The notes below the pieces were generated by a model that saw nothing but the letters and a program-made list of their open reading frames with translations, searched no databases and had not been told where the DNA came from. A program made the translations under genes and the position numbers. Positions 1-8,988 of a stretch of 50,850 nt of DNA are shown piece by piece; within the stretch, counting starts at the first letter, position 1, and the number at the start of each line of letters is the position of its first letter. Source of the stretch: Deltaproteobacteria bacterium RBG_16_64_85 (GTDB taxonomy: Bacteria > Desulfobacterota > Deferrimicrobia > Deferrimicrobiales > Deferrimicrobiaceae); the NCBI GenBank assembly GCA_001798885.1, contig MGQW01000094.1, forward strand, positions 1-50,850, written 5' to 3'.

Positions 1-887
1 CCTTCCGCGTACTCCTTGAAAGCGATCCGAAGCTCATCGTGCGTGTTCATGACGATGGGTCCGTACCAGGCGACCGGCTCGCCGATCGGCTTCCCCGACA
101 CGAGGAGGAATCGGACCGGCCCGTCTTCCGTGGTGACAGCCACCTCGTCCCCGTCGCCGTAATGGACGAGGGCCTCCGCCCCGCAAATGCATTTCCGTTC
201 CATGTCGTACCAGTTCCTCCCGACCGCCTCGCGGGCGAAGGGGTCCCGCTCCGGATCGAAGAAGCCGTTCCCGTCGACGACGTAGGCGAAGACGGTGTGC
301 CCCCGCTTCACCGGGCGGGTGAAGGTCGTTCGCGCCGGCACGGTAACGTCGAGGTACTCGGGGTCGGTGACGATGTCTCTCACCGGCCCCTGGATGTCGT
401 TGACCCGACCACAGAGGATCCTTGCCGTGACGCCGTTTTCCAGGGCGATCTCGGGGATCTGGCTGCTTTTTATCTCCCGGTAGCGGGGATCCATCATCTT
501 GTGGGAGGCGGGGAGGTTCGCCCAGAGCTGAAACCCCCACATGCGGCCCTCCACGTCTCCCTTCGGCATCTCCTGGTGGATGATGCCGCTTCCCGCAGTC
601 ATCCACTGCACGTCGCCGGGGGAGATCACCCCCCGGTTCCCCATGCTGTCACCGTGCTCCACGTCCCCCTGGAGGACGTAAGTGATCGTCTCGATCCCCC
701 GATGGGGATGCCATGGGAAGCCAGGGAGATACCTGGAGGGGTCGGCGGAGTGGAAATCGTCGAGGAGAAGGAACGGGTCGAGATGCGGCACCTGGTCGTA
801 TCCGAAAGCCCTCTTGAGGTGGACACCGGCTCCCTCGATAGTGGGCTTGCTTCTCCATACCGTTTTGATCCTCCGTACGGTCGACAT
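1..887 (-). CDS. Pirin family protein (3' end cut off by window edge)
   Basis: Bicupin of the pirin family. Known members are either quercetin 2,3-dioxygenases or iron-dependent redox regulators, and the sequence does not tell which. The 295 visible codons start at the ATG at 887-885, behind a strong AAAGGAGG ribosome site. The N-terminal cupin has the metal ligands His60 and His62 (WHPHRG) and His104 and Glu106 (IIHQE), all intact. The C-terminal cupin is mostly present, but the stop codon lies beyond base 1. It is divergent from the sigma-54 response regulator at 1077, with about 190 bp between them, so there is no evidence that the two are functionally linked. Confidence 0.9.
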   Translation of the reverse strand, partial: MSTVRRIKTVWRSKPTIEGAGVHLKRAFGYDQVPHLDPFLLLDDFHSADPSRYLPGFPWHPHRGIETITYVLQGDVEHGDSMGNRGVISPGDVQWMTAGSGIIHQEMPKGDVEGRMWGFQLWANLPASHKMMDPRYREIKSSQIPEIALENGVTARILCGRVNDIQGPVRDIVTDPEYLDVTVPARTTFTRPVKRGHTVFAYVVDGNGFFDPERDPFAREAVGRNWYDMERKCICGAEALVHYGDGDEVAVTTEDGPVRFLLVSGKPIGEPVAWYGPIVMNTHDELRIAFKEYAE

Positions 888-1076
888 GGATTCCTCCTTT
901 GGTTCCGTCCGTTCCGGTCGTAAAATACAATAACTGCAGACAGGATGTCTGTCCAGATGAGCAGCGTCCTCCCGGCGGCGTCCGTCGCATGCCGTGGCCC
1001 CGGCTCCACGCCGAATTGGCGTACGTCGACTCCTTTCGGTTTGCGCCGGATTCTCTTTTTTTGTTACAAAGGCATT
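888..1076. other. Divergent intergenic region, pirin / sigma-54 regulator
   Basis: This 189-bp spacer must hold the promoters for both divergent genes. A short palindrome GACAG-N5-CTGTC lies at 938-952, and a T-rich stretch precedes the regulator start. I see no convincing -35/-10 or sigma-54 element and no TTGC-N5-GCAA site like those downstream of the regulator gene. Confidence 0.4.
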
Positions 1077-2435
1077 ATGGCTTCCACAACCCGGGAGACC
1101 CCTCCGCTCGATATCCTCGTCGTCGATGACGAGAGGAACATCCGCAAGACGCTGACCGTCTGCCTGGAGACGGAGGGGCACCATGTGGCCGCCGTCGGCA
1201 ATTTCCAGGATGCCGTTTCGGAAGGTTCCAGGCGCTCGTTCGACCTCGCCTTCGTGGACCTTCGGCTCGGCACGGCGAGCGGCCTCGACCTGATCCCCGC
1301 TTTGCTCGCCTCGTCGCCTTGGCTGAAGATCATCGTCATCACTGCGTATGCGTCCATCGACACCGCGGTGGAGGCCATGCGAAGGGGCGCGACCGATTAC
1401 CTTCCGAAACCGTTTACGCCGGCCCAGGTGACGCTTGCGGTCCGAAAAGTGGCGGAAGTCCGGTCGATGGAACAAAGGATCGCGGCTCTTCAGGAAGACC
1501 TTGGAAGAGCGGCCCCCGAGGTGGATTTCATCAGCAACAGCCCCAACATGCGGCGGGCCCTGAACCTTGCCAGGCAGGTTGCCCCGACGGAGGCGATCGT
1601 CCTCCTGCGGGGGGAGAGCGGAACGGGGAAAACCGTCCTGGCGCGCGCGATTCATGGCTGGAGCCCGCGGGCAGGCAAACCGTTCGCACTCGTTTCCTGC
1701 CCTTCGCTTTCCGCGGAATTGCTGGAGAGCGAGCTGTTCGGGCACGTCAAAGGCGCGTTCACCGGCGCCGTCCGCGACCATCCGGGACGCATCGCCGCCT
1801 GCGAGGGAGGGACCCTTCTCCTGGATGAAATCGGGGATCTGCCCCTCTCCTTGCAGCCCAAACTGCTGCGTTTTCTGCAGGAGCGGGAATACGAGCGCGT
1901 CGGCGACTCCGCAACCCGGAAAGCGGATGTCCGCATTCTCGCGGCCACCAACATGGACCTGGAAAGGGCGGTGCGGGAGGGGAAGTTCCGGGAAGATCTT
2001 CTCTATCGGCTCGACGTCATCCGGATCGAGATTCCGCCGTTGCGGGAACGTCCCGAGGACCTGTCCGTCATCGCCGAGCGGCTTCTTGCGTTCTACGGCC
2101 GCATCCACCACCGGTGTTTCCTCGGGTTCACCGAAGAGGCGCTGAAATCGCTCAAGGAATATCCGTGGCCGGGGAACATCCGGGAGCTGCGGAACGTTGT
2201 CGAACGCGCGTCCATCCTCTGTCCTTCCGACCGGATCGGCATCGAGGTTCTCCCAGCGACGTTGGCGCCCCGGGACGTGCCCCCGAAAATCGGGGACCCG
2301 GTTCGCCTGGAAAAGCTCGAAGAGGAGCACATCCGGCGTGTTCTCGCCTCAGCGAAATCGCTGCAGGAGGCCGCTGACATTCTCGGCATCGATCAGGCGA
2401 CGCTCTGGCGCCGCCGCAAGCAATACGGAATTTAG
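1077..2435 (+). CDS. Sigma-54-dependent response regulator, NtrC type (probable Kdp regulator)
   Basis: A 452-residue activator of RpoN RNA polymerase. The N-terminal receiver domain (about 15-130) has the acidic pair, phospho-acceptor Asp61 (FVDLRLG) and the conserved Lys (LPKPFTP). The central AAA+ domain has Walker A GESGTGKT, the sigma-54 contact loop GAFTGA and Walker B LLLDEIGDLP. The C-terminus is a Fis-type helix-turn-helix (EAADILGIDQATLWRRR). The ATG at 1077 is chosen because the receiver domain begins shortly after it; a GTG/ATG further upstream would add unrelated residues. The gene directly precedes a sigma-54-type promoter with tandem palindromes and a histidine kinase/kdp operon, which makes it the likely regulator of that operon. 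In E. coli this role belongs to KdpE, an OmpR-type protein that works with sigma-70, so the regulator class here is different. Confidence 0.93.
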   Translation: MASTTRETPPLDILVVDDERNIRKTLTVCLETEGHHVAAVGNFQDAVSEGSRRSFDLAFVDLRLGTASGLDLIPALLASSPWLKIIVITAYASIDTAVEAMRRGATDYLPKPFTPAQVTLAVRKVAEVRSMEQRIAALQEDLGRAAPEVDFISNSPNMRRALNLARQVAPTEAIVLLRGESGTGKTVLARAIHGWSPRAGKPFALVSCPSLSAELLESELFGHVKGAFTGAVRDHPGRIAACEGGTLLLDEIGDLPLSLQPKLLRFLQEREYERVGDSATRKADVRILAATNMDLERAVREGKFREDLLYRLDVIRIEIPPLRERPEDLSVIAERLLAFYGRIHHRCFLGFTEEALKSLKEYPWPGNIRELRNVVERASILCPSDRIGIEVLPATLAPRDVPPKIGDPVRLEKLEEEHIRRVLASAKSLQEAADILGIDQATLWRRRKQYGI

Positions 2436-2451
2436 CCGACTTCGCCTTCCC

Positions 2452-2496
2452 TTGCATTTTGCAATGACGCTGTTCCCGGACCCTTGCGATAAGCAA
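2452..2496. promoter_or_regulatory. Tandem TTGC-N5-GCAA palindromes, probable activator binding sites
   Basis: Two 13-bp sites with the same architecture: TTGCATTTTGCAA at 2452-2464 and TTGCGATAAGCAA at 2484-2496. Their centres are 32 bp apart, close to three DNA helical turns, so they lie on the same face of the helix. They sit about 98 and 130 bp upstream of the start point expected from the sigma-54 promoter at 2562-2577. Paired upstream activator sites at this kind of distance are typical for NtrC-family regulators, and the regulator gene ends 16 bp before the first site. Which protein binds them is an inference. Confidence 0.65.
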
Positions 2497-2561
2497 TTCG
2501 CCAGCGGTCTACCAAGTTATTTATACCTAATGATATCAACTGGTTGCTTCTTAATCCCGGC

Positions 2562-2577
2562 AGGCATGGCCCTTGCC
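2562..2577 (+). promoter_or_regulatory. Probable sigma-54 (-24/-12) promoter of the kdp operon
   Basis: AGGCATG-GCCC-TTGCC matches the consensus TGGCACG-N4-TTGCW at the invariant GG and GC dinucleotides with the exact 10-bp spacing between them. The predicted start point near 2588 leaves a short leader containing AAGGGGG before the ATG at 2605. Two palindromic sites upstream and an NtrC-type regulator gene next door support it. Confidence 0.6.
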
Positions 2578-2604
2578 TTTTCTCAATTCGCAAGGGGGCA
2601 CCAC

Positions 2605-3186
2605 ATGAAGATGCGCATCCCGGTCACAAAATATCTGGCGATGATCGGTGTGGTTCTCCTGTTTGAAAATGTTGGTGTTGCCCAGCAGATGATTCATGAG
2701 ATGGGAAATGCTGAAGGGTTCAGGGAATTGGAGTGGGGAGATTCCATCGGGAAAGCCTCAGAAATATATAACGACTTGTATTTCGAGAAGTACGTGATCT
2801 TGAACAGCAAGGAAGATCCGTCGAAAGTGTATGCCCGAAAGAATGAGGAAGGCATGATTCATGGTGTTGCATTCGGTTCCGTTGAGTATTGGTTCAGGGA
2901 TGGCGCTTTTTTTCAGATCAGAGCGGTACTGCGATCGAAATTCGGTCCGAGAACCCTGGTTACGCGGGCGGAAGATGCGTTTGACACGATATCCAACAGT
3001 CTCCAGCATCGGTATGGCAAGCTTTCGGAATATCAAGTTCATTACGTTACCGAATTCATGGCGGTGGTGAGGGAAGCTACCTGGAAAACCGGAATTTCCA
3101 CAATAACCCTGAAGTACGAAGGTCCCAGGGAAAACAATGAAGATTTATTGATCCTGGAAATACGAAAATCCTTTCGGGGAGGATAA
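2605..3186 (+). CDS. Small secreted protein of unknown function in the kdp operon
   Basis: A 193-residue protein I do not recognise. The first 26 or so residues (MKMRIPVTKYLAMIGVVLLF...) form a signal peptide, so the mature part is probably periplasmic. The ATG at 2605 is favoured over in-frame upstream starts because it follows AAGGGGG at a good distance, begins a clean signal peptide, and lies just downstream of the sigma-54-type promoter. The mature part is soluble, mixed alpha/beta in character, with many aromatic and charged residues. Base composition is clearly more A+T-rich than the neighbours, which hints at different ancestry or relaxed codon use. Its stop is 2 bp before the histidine kinase start, so it is probably co-transcribed and might serve the sensor's periplasmic domain; that role is a guess. 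Confidence 0.75.
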   Translation: MKMRIPVTKYLAMIGVVLLFENVGVAQQMIHEMGNAEGFRELEWGDSIGKASEIYNDLYFEKYVILNSKEDPSKVYARKNEEGMIHGVAFGSVEYWFRDGAFFQIRAVLRSKFGPRTLVTRAEDAFDTISNSLQHRYGKLSEYQVHYVTEFMAVVREATWKTGISTITLKYEGPRENNEDLLILEIRKSFRGG

Positions 3187-3188
3187 TC

Positions 3189-5030
3189 TTGAACCTTCGC
3201 CAAAAATTAGCCCTCGGGTTCGGCGGGCTGCTGATGATCATCGCGGTGATCGGCGTACACAACATCTCGCGGATCACTACGCTTGGGCAATCCATCGATG
3301 TGATCCTCCGGGAGAATTACCGGAGCGTGGTCGCATGCCAGGAGATGAAGGAGGCCCTCGATCGGATGGACAGCGGGGCGGTGTTTGTGCTCCTGGGCGC
3401 CGAGCAGAAGGGGAACGACCAGATCGCGCAGAACGAGACACGCTTCGAGAAGGCCCTCCAGGTCGGGTTGGGCAACATCACCCTGCCCGGGGAAGGGCAA
3501 AAGGCGGAGCTTCTGAAGCAACTCTTCCAGCAGTACCGGTCGGACATCAAAGTGATGGGGAATCCTGCTTTCGGGCGTGAAGCGCGGCGCAAATCCTATT
3601 TTGCCGGGCTTCTTCCCTTGTTTCAGCGGATCAAGGACACGGCGGACGACATCCTGCGGATGAACCAGGAGAACATGGTCGCCATGGATGCACGGGCCAG
3701 ACGACAGGCGTCATCGGTGAGGAGGCAGATGATCCTGATGTTGTTTGCCTCAACGGTTGTCGCCGCCGGTTTCCTGTTTCTCACGGGAAAATGGATCCTT
3801 CGGCCGATCACCCGGCTGATCCATTCCGCCAAGGAGATACAGAAGGGAAACCTGGACCTCGTTGTTGAAAGCGCTTCCCGCGACGAGATCGGCCAGCTCT
3901 CCGAGGCGTTCAACGAGATGGCGGCAAGCCTGCGCGAATTCCGGCGCACCGGCCAGACCAGGCTCCTGCGCATCCAGCGTTCCACCCAGCAGGCGTTCGA
4001 CAGCCTGCCCGACGCGATTGCCGTGGTCAACCCGGAGGGAGAGGTGGAGGTGGCGACCGAAGCGGCGAGGGATGCATTCGGCCTGAAACCGAATGTCAGC
4101 GTTCGGAATTTGCCCTATCCGTGGATGCCCAACCTGTTCGAAGAGGCCCTTGCAAAGGGACACACCGCGGAACTCAAGGGAGCGCAAGCCGTCCTGCAGC
4201 AGTTTGTCGGGAACCAGGAGAGGTTCTACCGCCCCAGGGCCGTGCCGATACTCGATTCCGGCAGAGAACCGGCAGGCGTGGTCCTGATCCTCCAGGACGT
4301 GACGCAGCAGCGCCAGCGGGACGAGATGAAAAGCGGGGTGATCTCGACGGTCTCCCACCAGCTGAAGACCCCGCTCACCTCCATCCGCATGGCGATCCAC
4401 CTCCTGCTGGAGGAAAAAATCGGGGGGTTGACGCCCAAGCAGGCGGACCTGCTGGTGGCAGCCCGGGAAGATTCCGACCTGCTTCACACGATCGTCGAGG
4501 AGCTCATGGACATCGGCCGGATCGAATCCGGAAAGGTCCGGATGGATTTTCATCCCGTCCCCCCGCTCAGGATGGTCCTGGAGGGGGTGGAGCCGTACCG
4601 CAGCGCGGCCCGCGATCAAGGGGTGTCTCTCACCGTGGACCTGCCGGACGACTTGCCGGAGGTGTGGGCCGACCCGACGCGGATCGCCCAAGTCTTCGCC
4701 AACCTCCTTTCGAACGCCCTGAAATACACCCCCCCGGGAGGCAAGGTTTCCCTCTCCGCTAGGTCTGAGGGGGACACCGTCCGGTTTCAGGTTTTCGATA
4801 CCGGGATCGGGATTTCCGGCACGTATCTTCCCCGCGTTTTCGAGCAATTTTTCCGCGTTCCCGATCAGGGGGCCGGGACGGGGGCGGGGCTGGGACTGGC
4901 CATCGTGAAAGAGATCGTGGAGGCCCACGGGGGGACCGTCGGAGTGGAAAGCCGCGAAGGGGCGGGAAGCACCTTCTTCTTTTCCCTCCGGAGAGCGGAC
5001 CGCACACCCAAGGAGGGTAGCCCATCATGA
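3189..5030 (+). CDS. Membrane histidine kinase (HAMP-PAS-HisKA-HATPase) of the kdp operon
   Basis: A 613-residue sensor kinase that starts with TTG at 3189, 2 bp after the previous stop. Domains in order: TM1 (about 8-27), a helical periplasmic segment of about 150 residues resembling a four-helix bundle, TM2 (about 183-200), HAMP (202-255), PAS (about 265-375), HisKA with phospho-acceptor His390 (SHQLKTPLT), and a catalytic domain with N box (NLLSNALKYT), G1 (DTGIGI) and G2 (GAGLGLAIVKEI). Its stop overlaps the ATG of the next small gene (ATGA), so it is translationally tied to kdpFABC. It is not a KdpD: it lacks the four-TM sensor and the KdpD/USP domains, which are encoded separately at 9573. 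It probably phosphorylates the NtrC-type regulator at 1077. Confidence 0.92.
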   Translation: MNLRQKLALGFGGLLMIIAVIGVHNISRITTLGQSIDVILRENYRSVVACQEMKEALDRMDSGAVFVLLGAEQKGNDQIAQNETRFEKALQVGLGNITLPGEGQKAELLKQLFQQYRSDIKVMGNPAFGREARRKSYFAGLLPLFQRIKDTADDILRMNQENMVAMDARARRQASSVRRQMILMLFASTVVAAGFLFLTGKWILRPITRLIHSAKEIQKGNLDLVVESASRDEIGQLSEAFNEMAASLREFRRTGQTRLLRIQRSTQQAFDSLPDAIAVVNPEGEVEVATEAARDAFGLKPNVSVRNLPYPWMPNLFEEALAKGHTAELKGAQAVLQQFVGNQERFYRPRAVPILDSGREPAGVVLILQDVTQQRQRDEMKSGVISTVSHQLKTPLTSIRMAIHLLLEEKIGGLTPKQADLLVAAREDSDLLHTIVEELMDIGRIESGKVRMDFHPVPPLRMVLEGVEPYRSAARDQGVSLTVDLPDDLPEVWADPTRIAQVFANLLSNALKYTPPGGKVSLSARSEGDTVRFQVFDTGIGISGTYLPRVFEQFFRVPDQGAGTGAGLGLAIVKEIVEAHGGTVGVESREGAGSTFFFSLRRADRTPKEGSPS

Positions 5031-5110
5031 TCGACGCAATTTACCTGGTCGTTCTCGTCGCAACGTTCGGCTTGTGCGCCCTGTTCGCACAGGCCCTGGA
5101 AAGGATGTGA
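5027..5110 (+). CDS. 27-residue membrane peptide preceding kdpF
   Basis: A short open frame, MIDAIYLVVLVA... ending ALERM, forming one hydrophobic helix. It begins at an ATGA overlap with the histidine kinase stop and follows a strong AAGGAGGG site at 5010-5017. Only 4 bp separate it from kdpF. Its size and single-helix design are like KdpF, but it lacks the KdpF C-terminal pattern. Similar tiny reading frames occur before kdpF in other genomes as far as I recall, so it may be an extra stabilising peptide of the KdpFABC complex. Function is unproven. Confidence 0.65.
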   Translation: MIDAIYLVVLVATFGLCALFAQALERM

Positions 5111-5114
5111 ATCC

Positions 5115-5198
5115 ATGATGGACATCCTGGTCGGTTTTGTCGGTGTTCTGTTGATCGCATATCTCTTGGTCTCGGTTTTCAAGCCCGAGAAATTTTAG
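5115..5198 (+). CDS. kdpF: KdpF, small subunit of the potassium-transporting ATPase
   Basis: A 27-residue single-helix membrane peptide with the KdpF signature: a hydrophobic core (VGFVGVLLIAYLLVSVF) followed by KPEKF. KdpF stabilises the KdpABC complex in the membrane. The start MM at 5115 follows an AAAGGAT site inside the end of the preceding peptide gene. The stop is 15 bp before kdpA. The gene is easily missed because of its size, but its position and C-terminal motif are characteristic. Confidence 0.85.
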   Translation: MMDILVGFVGVLLIAYLLVSVFKPEKF

Positions 5199-5213
5199 GG
5201 AAGAGGTCCTCCC

Positions 5214-6938
5214 ATGGATCGTTTCGGCTGGATTCAACTCGGGGTTTTCCTGGGCGTCCTCCTGCTCGTCACCCGGCCGATGGGCGTCCATCTCTATCGG
5301 GTCCTGGACGCGGAAGGGAAGACGTTTCTTGACCCGGTTCTCAAGCCCATCGAACGGCTCTTTTACCGATTCCTGCGGGTCGACCCGAAAGCGGAGCAGG
5401 ATTGGAAGCGGTACACGGTTTCCCTCCTGGCGTTCAGCGTGGTCGGGGTCGTTTTCACGTATGCCGTCCTGCGATTACAGCACGTTCTTCCGCTCAACCC
5501 GCAGCATTTCGGTCTCGTGAGCGAGCACTTGGCTTTCAACACGGCGGTCAGTTTCACCACGAACACCAACTGGCAAAGTTACGGAGGGGAGTCCACAATG
5601 TCGTACTTCTCCCAAATGGTGGGGCTTTCTTTTCACAATTTTGCCTCCGCCGCCTCCGGCATCGCCGTGGCAGGTGCGCTCGTGCGCGGGATCGCGCGAC
5701 ACACCGCCAAGACCATCGGCAACTTCTGGGTGGATCTGGTCCGGGTGCACCTCTACCTGCTTCTCCCCATCTGCCTTTTCTATGCGCTTTTCCTGGTCTC
5801 CCAGGGGATGATCCAGAACTTCCATCCGTATGTCGCCGCAAAGCTGGTCGAGCCCGGGACCGTGCACACCCAGACCATCGTGCAGGGCCCGATGGCATCG
5901 CAGGTGGCCATCAAGATGCTCGGCACCAACGGAGGCGGGGTTGTGAACGCCAACGCCGCGCATCCTTACGAGAACCCGACGCCCCTTTCCAACTTCATCC
6001 AGATCCTCTCGATCTTTCTGATCCCCAGCGGACTGACCTATTACCTGGGGCGGATGGTGAAGAACCAGCGGCACGGCTGGGCGGTATGGAGCGCGATGGC
6101 CGTCCTCTTCCTGGCGGGGGTTCTCCTCTGCTGGTGGGCGGAAAGCACGGGAAACCCACGGCTCCACGCGCTGGGGATCGACGCCGCCGGCGGGAACATG
6201 GAAGGGAAGGAGACCCGTTTCGGAATCTTCAACTCCGCCCTTTTTGCCACCGTGACCACGGACGCTTCCTGCGGAGCGGTGAATGCGATGCATGACTCCT
6301 TCACCCCGCTCGGGGGCCTCGTCCCGCTGATCAACATACAACTGGGAGAAGTGGTCTTCGGAGGGGTCGGATCGGGCCTGTACGGGATGCTCGTCTTCGT
6401 GGTGCTGACCGTGTTCCTGGCGGGACTGATGGTGGGCCGCACGCCGGAATATCTCGGTAAGAAGATCGAGTCGTACGACGTGAAGGTCAGCGCGCTCGCC
6501 GTGCTGATCCTCATTTTCGATATCTTGGGGTTCACGGTATGGGCGGTTGCAAGCCGATGGGGACTTGCTGGTTTGAACAACGCGGGCCCGCACGGGTTCA
6601 GCGAGATCCTGTACGCGTTTTCCTCCGCCACGGGGAACAACGGCAGCGCCTTTGCGGGACTCACCGCCAATACCTACTGGTACAACACGACGCTTGGGCT
6701 AGCGATGCTGATCGGGCGGTTCTTCTTCATCGTGCCGGTCCTGGCGTTGGCCGGAAACCTGGCGAAGAAGAAGATCGTCCCGGAAAGCGGCGGAAGCTTC
6801 CCCGTCTCGGGGGGTACCTTCGTCGTCCTGCTGGTGGGAACGGTTCTGATCGTCGGCGTGTTGTCGTTCTTTCCCGCTCTTTCCCTGGGGCCCATCGTCG
6901 AGCACTTCATGATGGTCCATTCCAACGTCGTCTTCTAG
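5214..6938 (+). CDS. kdpA: KdpA, potassium-binding channel-like subunit
   Basis: A 574-residue inner-membrane protein, close to the usual KdpA length, with about ten transmembrane helices. KdpA carries the selectivity filter of the high-affinity KdpFABC potassium pump. The repeated filter and pore motifs are visible (TNTNWQSYGGES, GTNGGGVVNANAAHP, TTDASCGAVN, SSATGNNGSAFAGL), related to the four-fold repeat of the K+ transporter superfamily. ATG at 5214 follows GAAGAGG. The gene sits between kdpF and kdpB in the standard order. Confidence 0.98.
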   Translation: MDRFGWIQLGVFLGVLLLVTRPMGVHLYRVLDAEGKTFLDPVLKPIERLFYRFLRVDPKAEQDWKRYTVSLLAFSVVGVVFTYAVLRLQHVLPLNPQHFGLVSEHLAFNTAVSFTTNTNWQSYGGESTMSYFSQMVGLSFHNFASAASGIAVAGALVRGIARHTAKTIGNFWVDLVRVHLYLLLPICLFYALFLVSQGMIQNFHPYVAAKLVEPGTVHTQTIVQGPMASQVAIKMLGTNGGGVVNANAAHPYENPTPLSNFIQILSIFLIPSGLTYYLGRMVKNQRHGWAVWSAMAVLFLAGVLLCWWAESTGNPRLHALGIDAAGGNMEGKETRFGIFNSALFATVTTDASCGAVNAMHDSFTPLGGLVPLINIQLGEVVFGGVGSGLYGMLVFVVLTVFLAGLMVGRTPEYLGKKIESYDVKVSALAVLILIFDILGFTVWAVASRWGLAGLNNAGPHGFSEILYAFSSATGNNGSAFAGLTANTYWYNTTLGLAMLIGRFFFIVPVLALAGNLAKKKIVPESGGSFPVSGGTFVVLLVGTVLIVGVLSFFPALSLGPIVEHFMMVHSNVVF

Positions 6939-6953
6939 AGAGGAATCCCATCC

Positions 6954-8975
6954 ATGGCCGTGAAGAAACATTCCCTGTTCGACAGGGAGATCGTCCAGCA
7001 GGCGGTCATTGCGTCGTTTCCGAAGCTGCACCCGCGTACCTTGATGAAAAATCCCGTCCTATTCGCCACTGAAGTGGGGGCCTTCATCACGACCGTCGGG
7101 CTCTTTTTCCGACCCGCCGGCGAACCGCTGGGATTCAGCCTACAGGTGGCGATCTGGTTGTGGTTGACGGTGCTGTTCGCCAACTTCGCCGAAGCCATGG
7201 CCGAAGGAAGGGGCAAGGCCCAGGCCGACGCGCTCCGGAGAACGCGAACCCAGACGATGGCAAATCGGCTCCGGAAGGACGGCTCGCAGGAATTGGTGCC
7301 GGCGGAGCAGCTCCGGAAGGAGGACGTCGTGACCGTATCCGCCGGGGAGCTCATCCCCGGAGACGGGGAGGTGATCGAGGGGATCGCCTCGGTGGACGAG
7401 TCCGCCATCACGGGGGAGTCGGCCCCCGTGATCCGCGAGGCGGGAGGAGACCGCAGCGCCGTCACGGGAGGCACCCGCGTCCTGTCGGACCGGATCAAGG
7501 TTCTCATCACCGCGAATCCGGGAGAGAGCTTCCTGGACCGCATGATCCGACTGGTGGAAGGGGCCCAGCGCCAGAAGACACCGAATGAAATCGCCCTGAC
7601 GATCCTCCTCTCCGCCTTGACGATCATCTTCCTGGTCGTCGTCATGACGCTCAAGTTTTTCGGTATCTATTCGGGTGTCGCCTGGTCCGTTACCGTCCTG
7701 GTGGCGCTGCTCGTCTGCCTCATCCCGACCACCATCGGAGGCCTGCTGAGCGCCATCGGCATCGCCGGCATCGACCGGCTTGTGCAGAAAAACGTGCTTG
7801 CCATGAGCGGTCGCGCCGTGGAGGCGGCGGGAGACGTCAACGTCCTGCTTCTCGATAAAACCGGGACGATCACCCTCGGGGACCGGCAGGCGACCGAATA
7901 CCTGCCGGCGGAGGGCGTGTCGGTCGAGGAGCTGGCGGATGCCGCGCAGCTCGCGTCCCTGGCCGACGAGACGCCGGAAGGCCGCAGCATCGTCGTGTTG
8001 GCCAAGCAATACGGCCTGAGAGGGCGGAATCTCTCGGAGATGCCCCTCGCCCGTTTCCTGCCGTTTTCGGCGCAAACCCGGATGAGCGGTGTCGACATCG
8101 ACGGAAGAAAGATCCGCAAGGGGGCAGCGGATGCCGTCAAGAATTTTGCAGGCGGCTGTTTCCCCGAGGAGGTCGAGGACGCGGTCACCCGGGTTTCTTT
8201 CCAGGGCGGGACCCCCCTCATCGTGGCGGAAGGCAACCGGGTTCTCGGGGTGATCTACCTGAAGGACATCGTCAAAGGAGGCTTGAGCGATCGTTTCGAG
8301 CGTTTCCGGGCGATGGGGATCAAGACCGTCATGATCACCGGCGACAATCCTCTGACAGCCGCCGCGATTGCCCGGGAAGCGGGTGTGGACGACTTCCTGG
8401 CCGAAGCGAAGCCCGAAGATAAACTGGCGCTGATCCGGAAGGAACAGGCATCCGGCTACCTGGTCGCCATGACGGGGGATGGGACCAACGACGCCCCCGC
8501 TTTGGCCCAGGCCGACGTGGGGGTGGCGATGAACACCGGGACCCAGGCCGCCAAAGAGGCGGGGAACATGGTGGACCTGGATTCCAACCCCACCAAGCTG
8601 ATCGAGATCGTGGAAATCGGCAAGCAGATGCTCATGACCCGCGGGGCGCTGACCACCTTCAGCATCGCCAACGACGTGGCAAAATATTTCGCCATCCTCC
8701 CGGCCATGCTGATCGGGGTGTTCCCGGTGATCGGGCCGTTGAACATCATGCGGCTTGCGTCGCCCCAAAGCGCCATTCTGAGCGCGGTCATCTTCAACGC
8801 TCTCATCATCGTCGCCCTCATTCCCCTGGCCTTGCGCGGGGTGCGTTTCCGGCCGTTGAGCGCCGCGGAGATGCTGCGCCGCAACCTGCTGATTTACGGA
8901 TTGGGTGGGGTGGTTCTTCCCTTCCCCGGGATCAAACTCATCGATCTGGCGGTGAACGCGTTCCACCTTGCGTAA
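6954..8975 (+). CDS. kdpB: KdpB, P-type ATPase subunit
   Basis: A 673-residue P-type (class IA) ATPase that hydrolyses ATP to drive potassium uptake by KdpFABC. The phosphorylated aspartate is Asp301 in DKTGTIT. The actuator loop carries TGES, the N domain lies between about 310 and 450, and the hinge motifs [11 protein letters not shown] and [11 protein letters not shown] are intact. Membrane helices occur near residues 30-90, 215-280 and 570-670. Start ATG at 6954 behind AGAGAGG, 15 bp after kdpA. No anomalies. Confidence 0.98.
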   Translation: MAVKKHSLFDREIVQQAVIASFPKLHPRTLMKNPVLFATEVGAFITTVGLFFRPAGEPLGFSLQVAIWLWLTVLFANFAEAMAEGRGKAQADALRRTRTQTMANRLRKDGSQELVPAEQLRKEDVVTVSAGELIPGDGEVIEGIASVDESAITGESAPVIREAGGDRSAVTGGTRVLSDRIKVLITANPGESFLDRMIRLVEGAQRQKTPNEIALTILLSALTIIFLVVVMTLKFFGIYSGVAWSVTVLVALLVCLIPTTIGGLLSAIGIAGIDRLVQKNVLAMSGRAVEAAGDVNVLLLDKTGTITLGDRQATEYLPAEGVSVEELADAAQLASLADETPEGRSIVVLAKQYGLRGRNLSEMPLARFLPFSAQTRMSGVDIDGRKIRKGAADAVKNFAGGCFPEEVEDAVTRVSFQGGTPLIVAEGNRVLGVIYLKDIVKGGLSDRFERFRAMGIKTVMITGDNPLTAAAIAREAGVDDFLAEAKPEDKLALIRKEQASGYLVAMTGDGTNDAPALAQADVGVAMNTGTQAAKEAGNMVDLDSNPTKLIEIVEIGKQMLMTRGALTTFSIANDVAKYFAILPAMLIGVFPVIGPLNIMRLASPQSAILSAVIFNALIIVALIPLALRGVRFRPLSAAEMLRRNLLIYGLGGVVLPFPGIKLIDLAVNAFHLA

Positions 8976-8988
8976 GGAAGGAGTCCCC

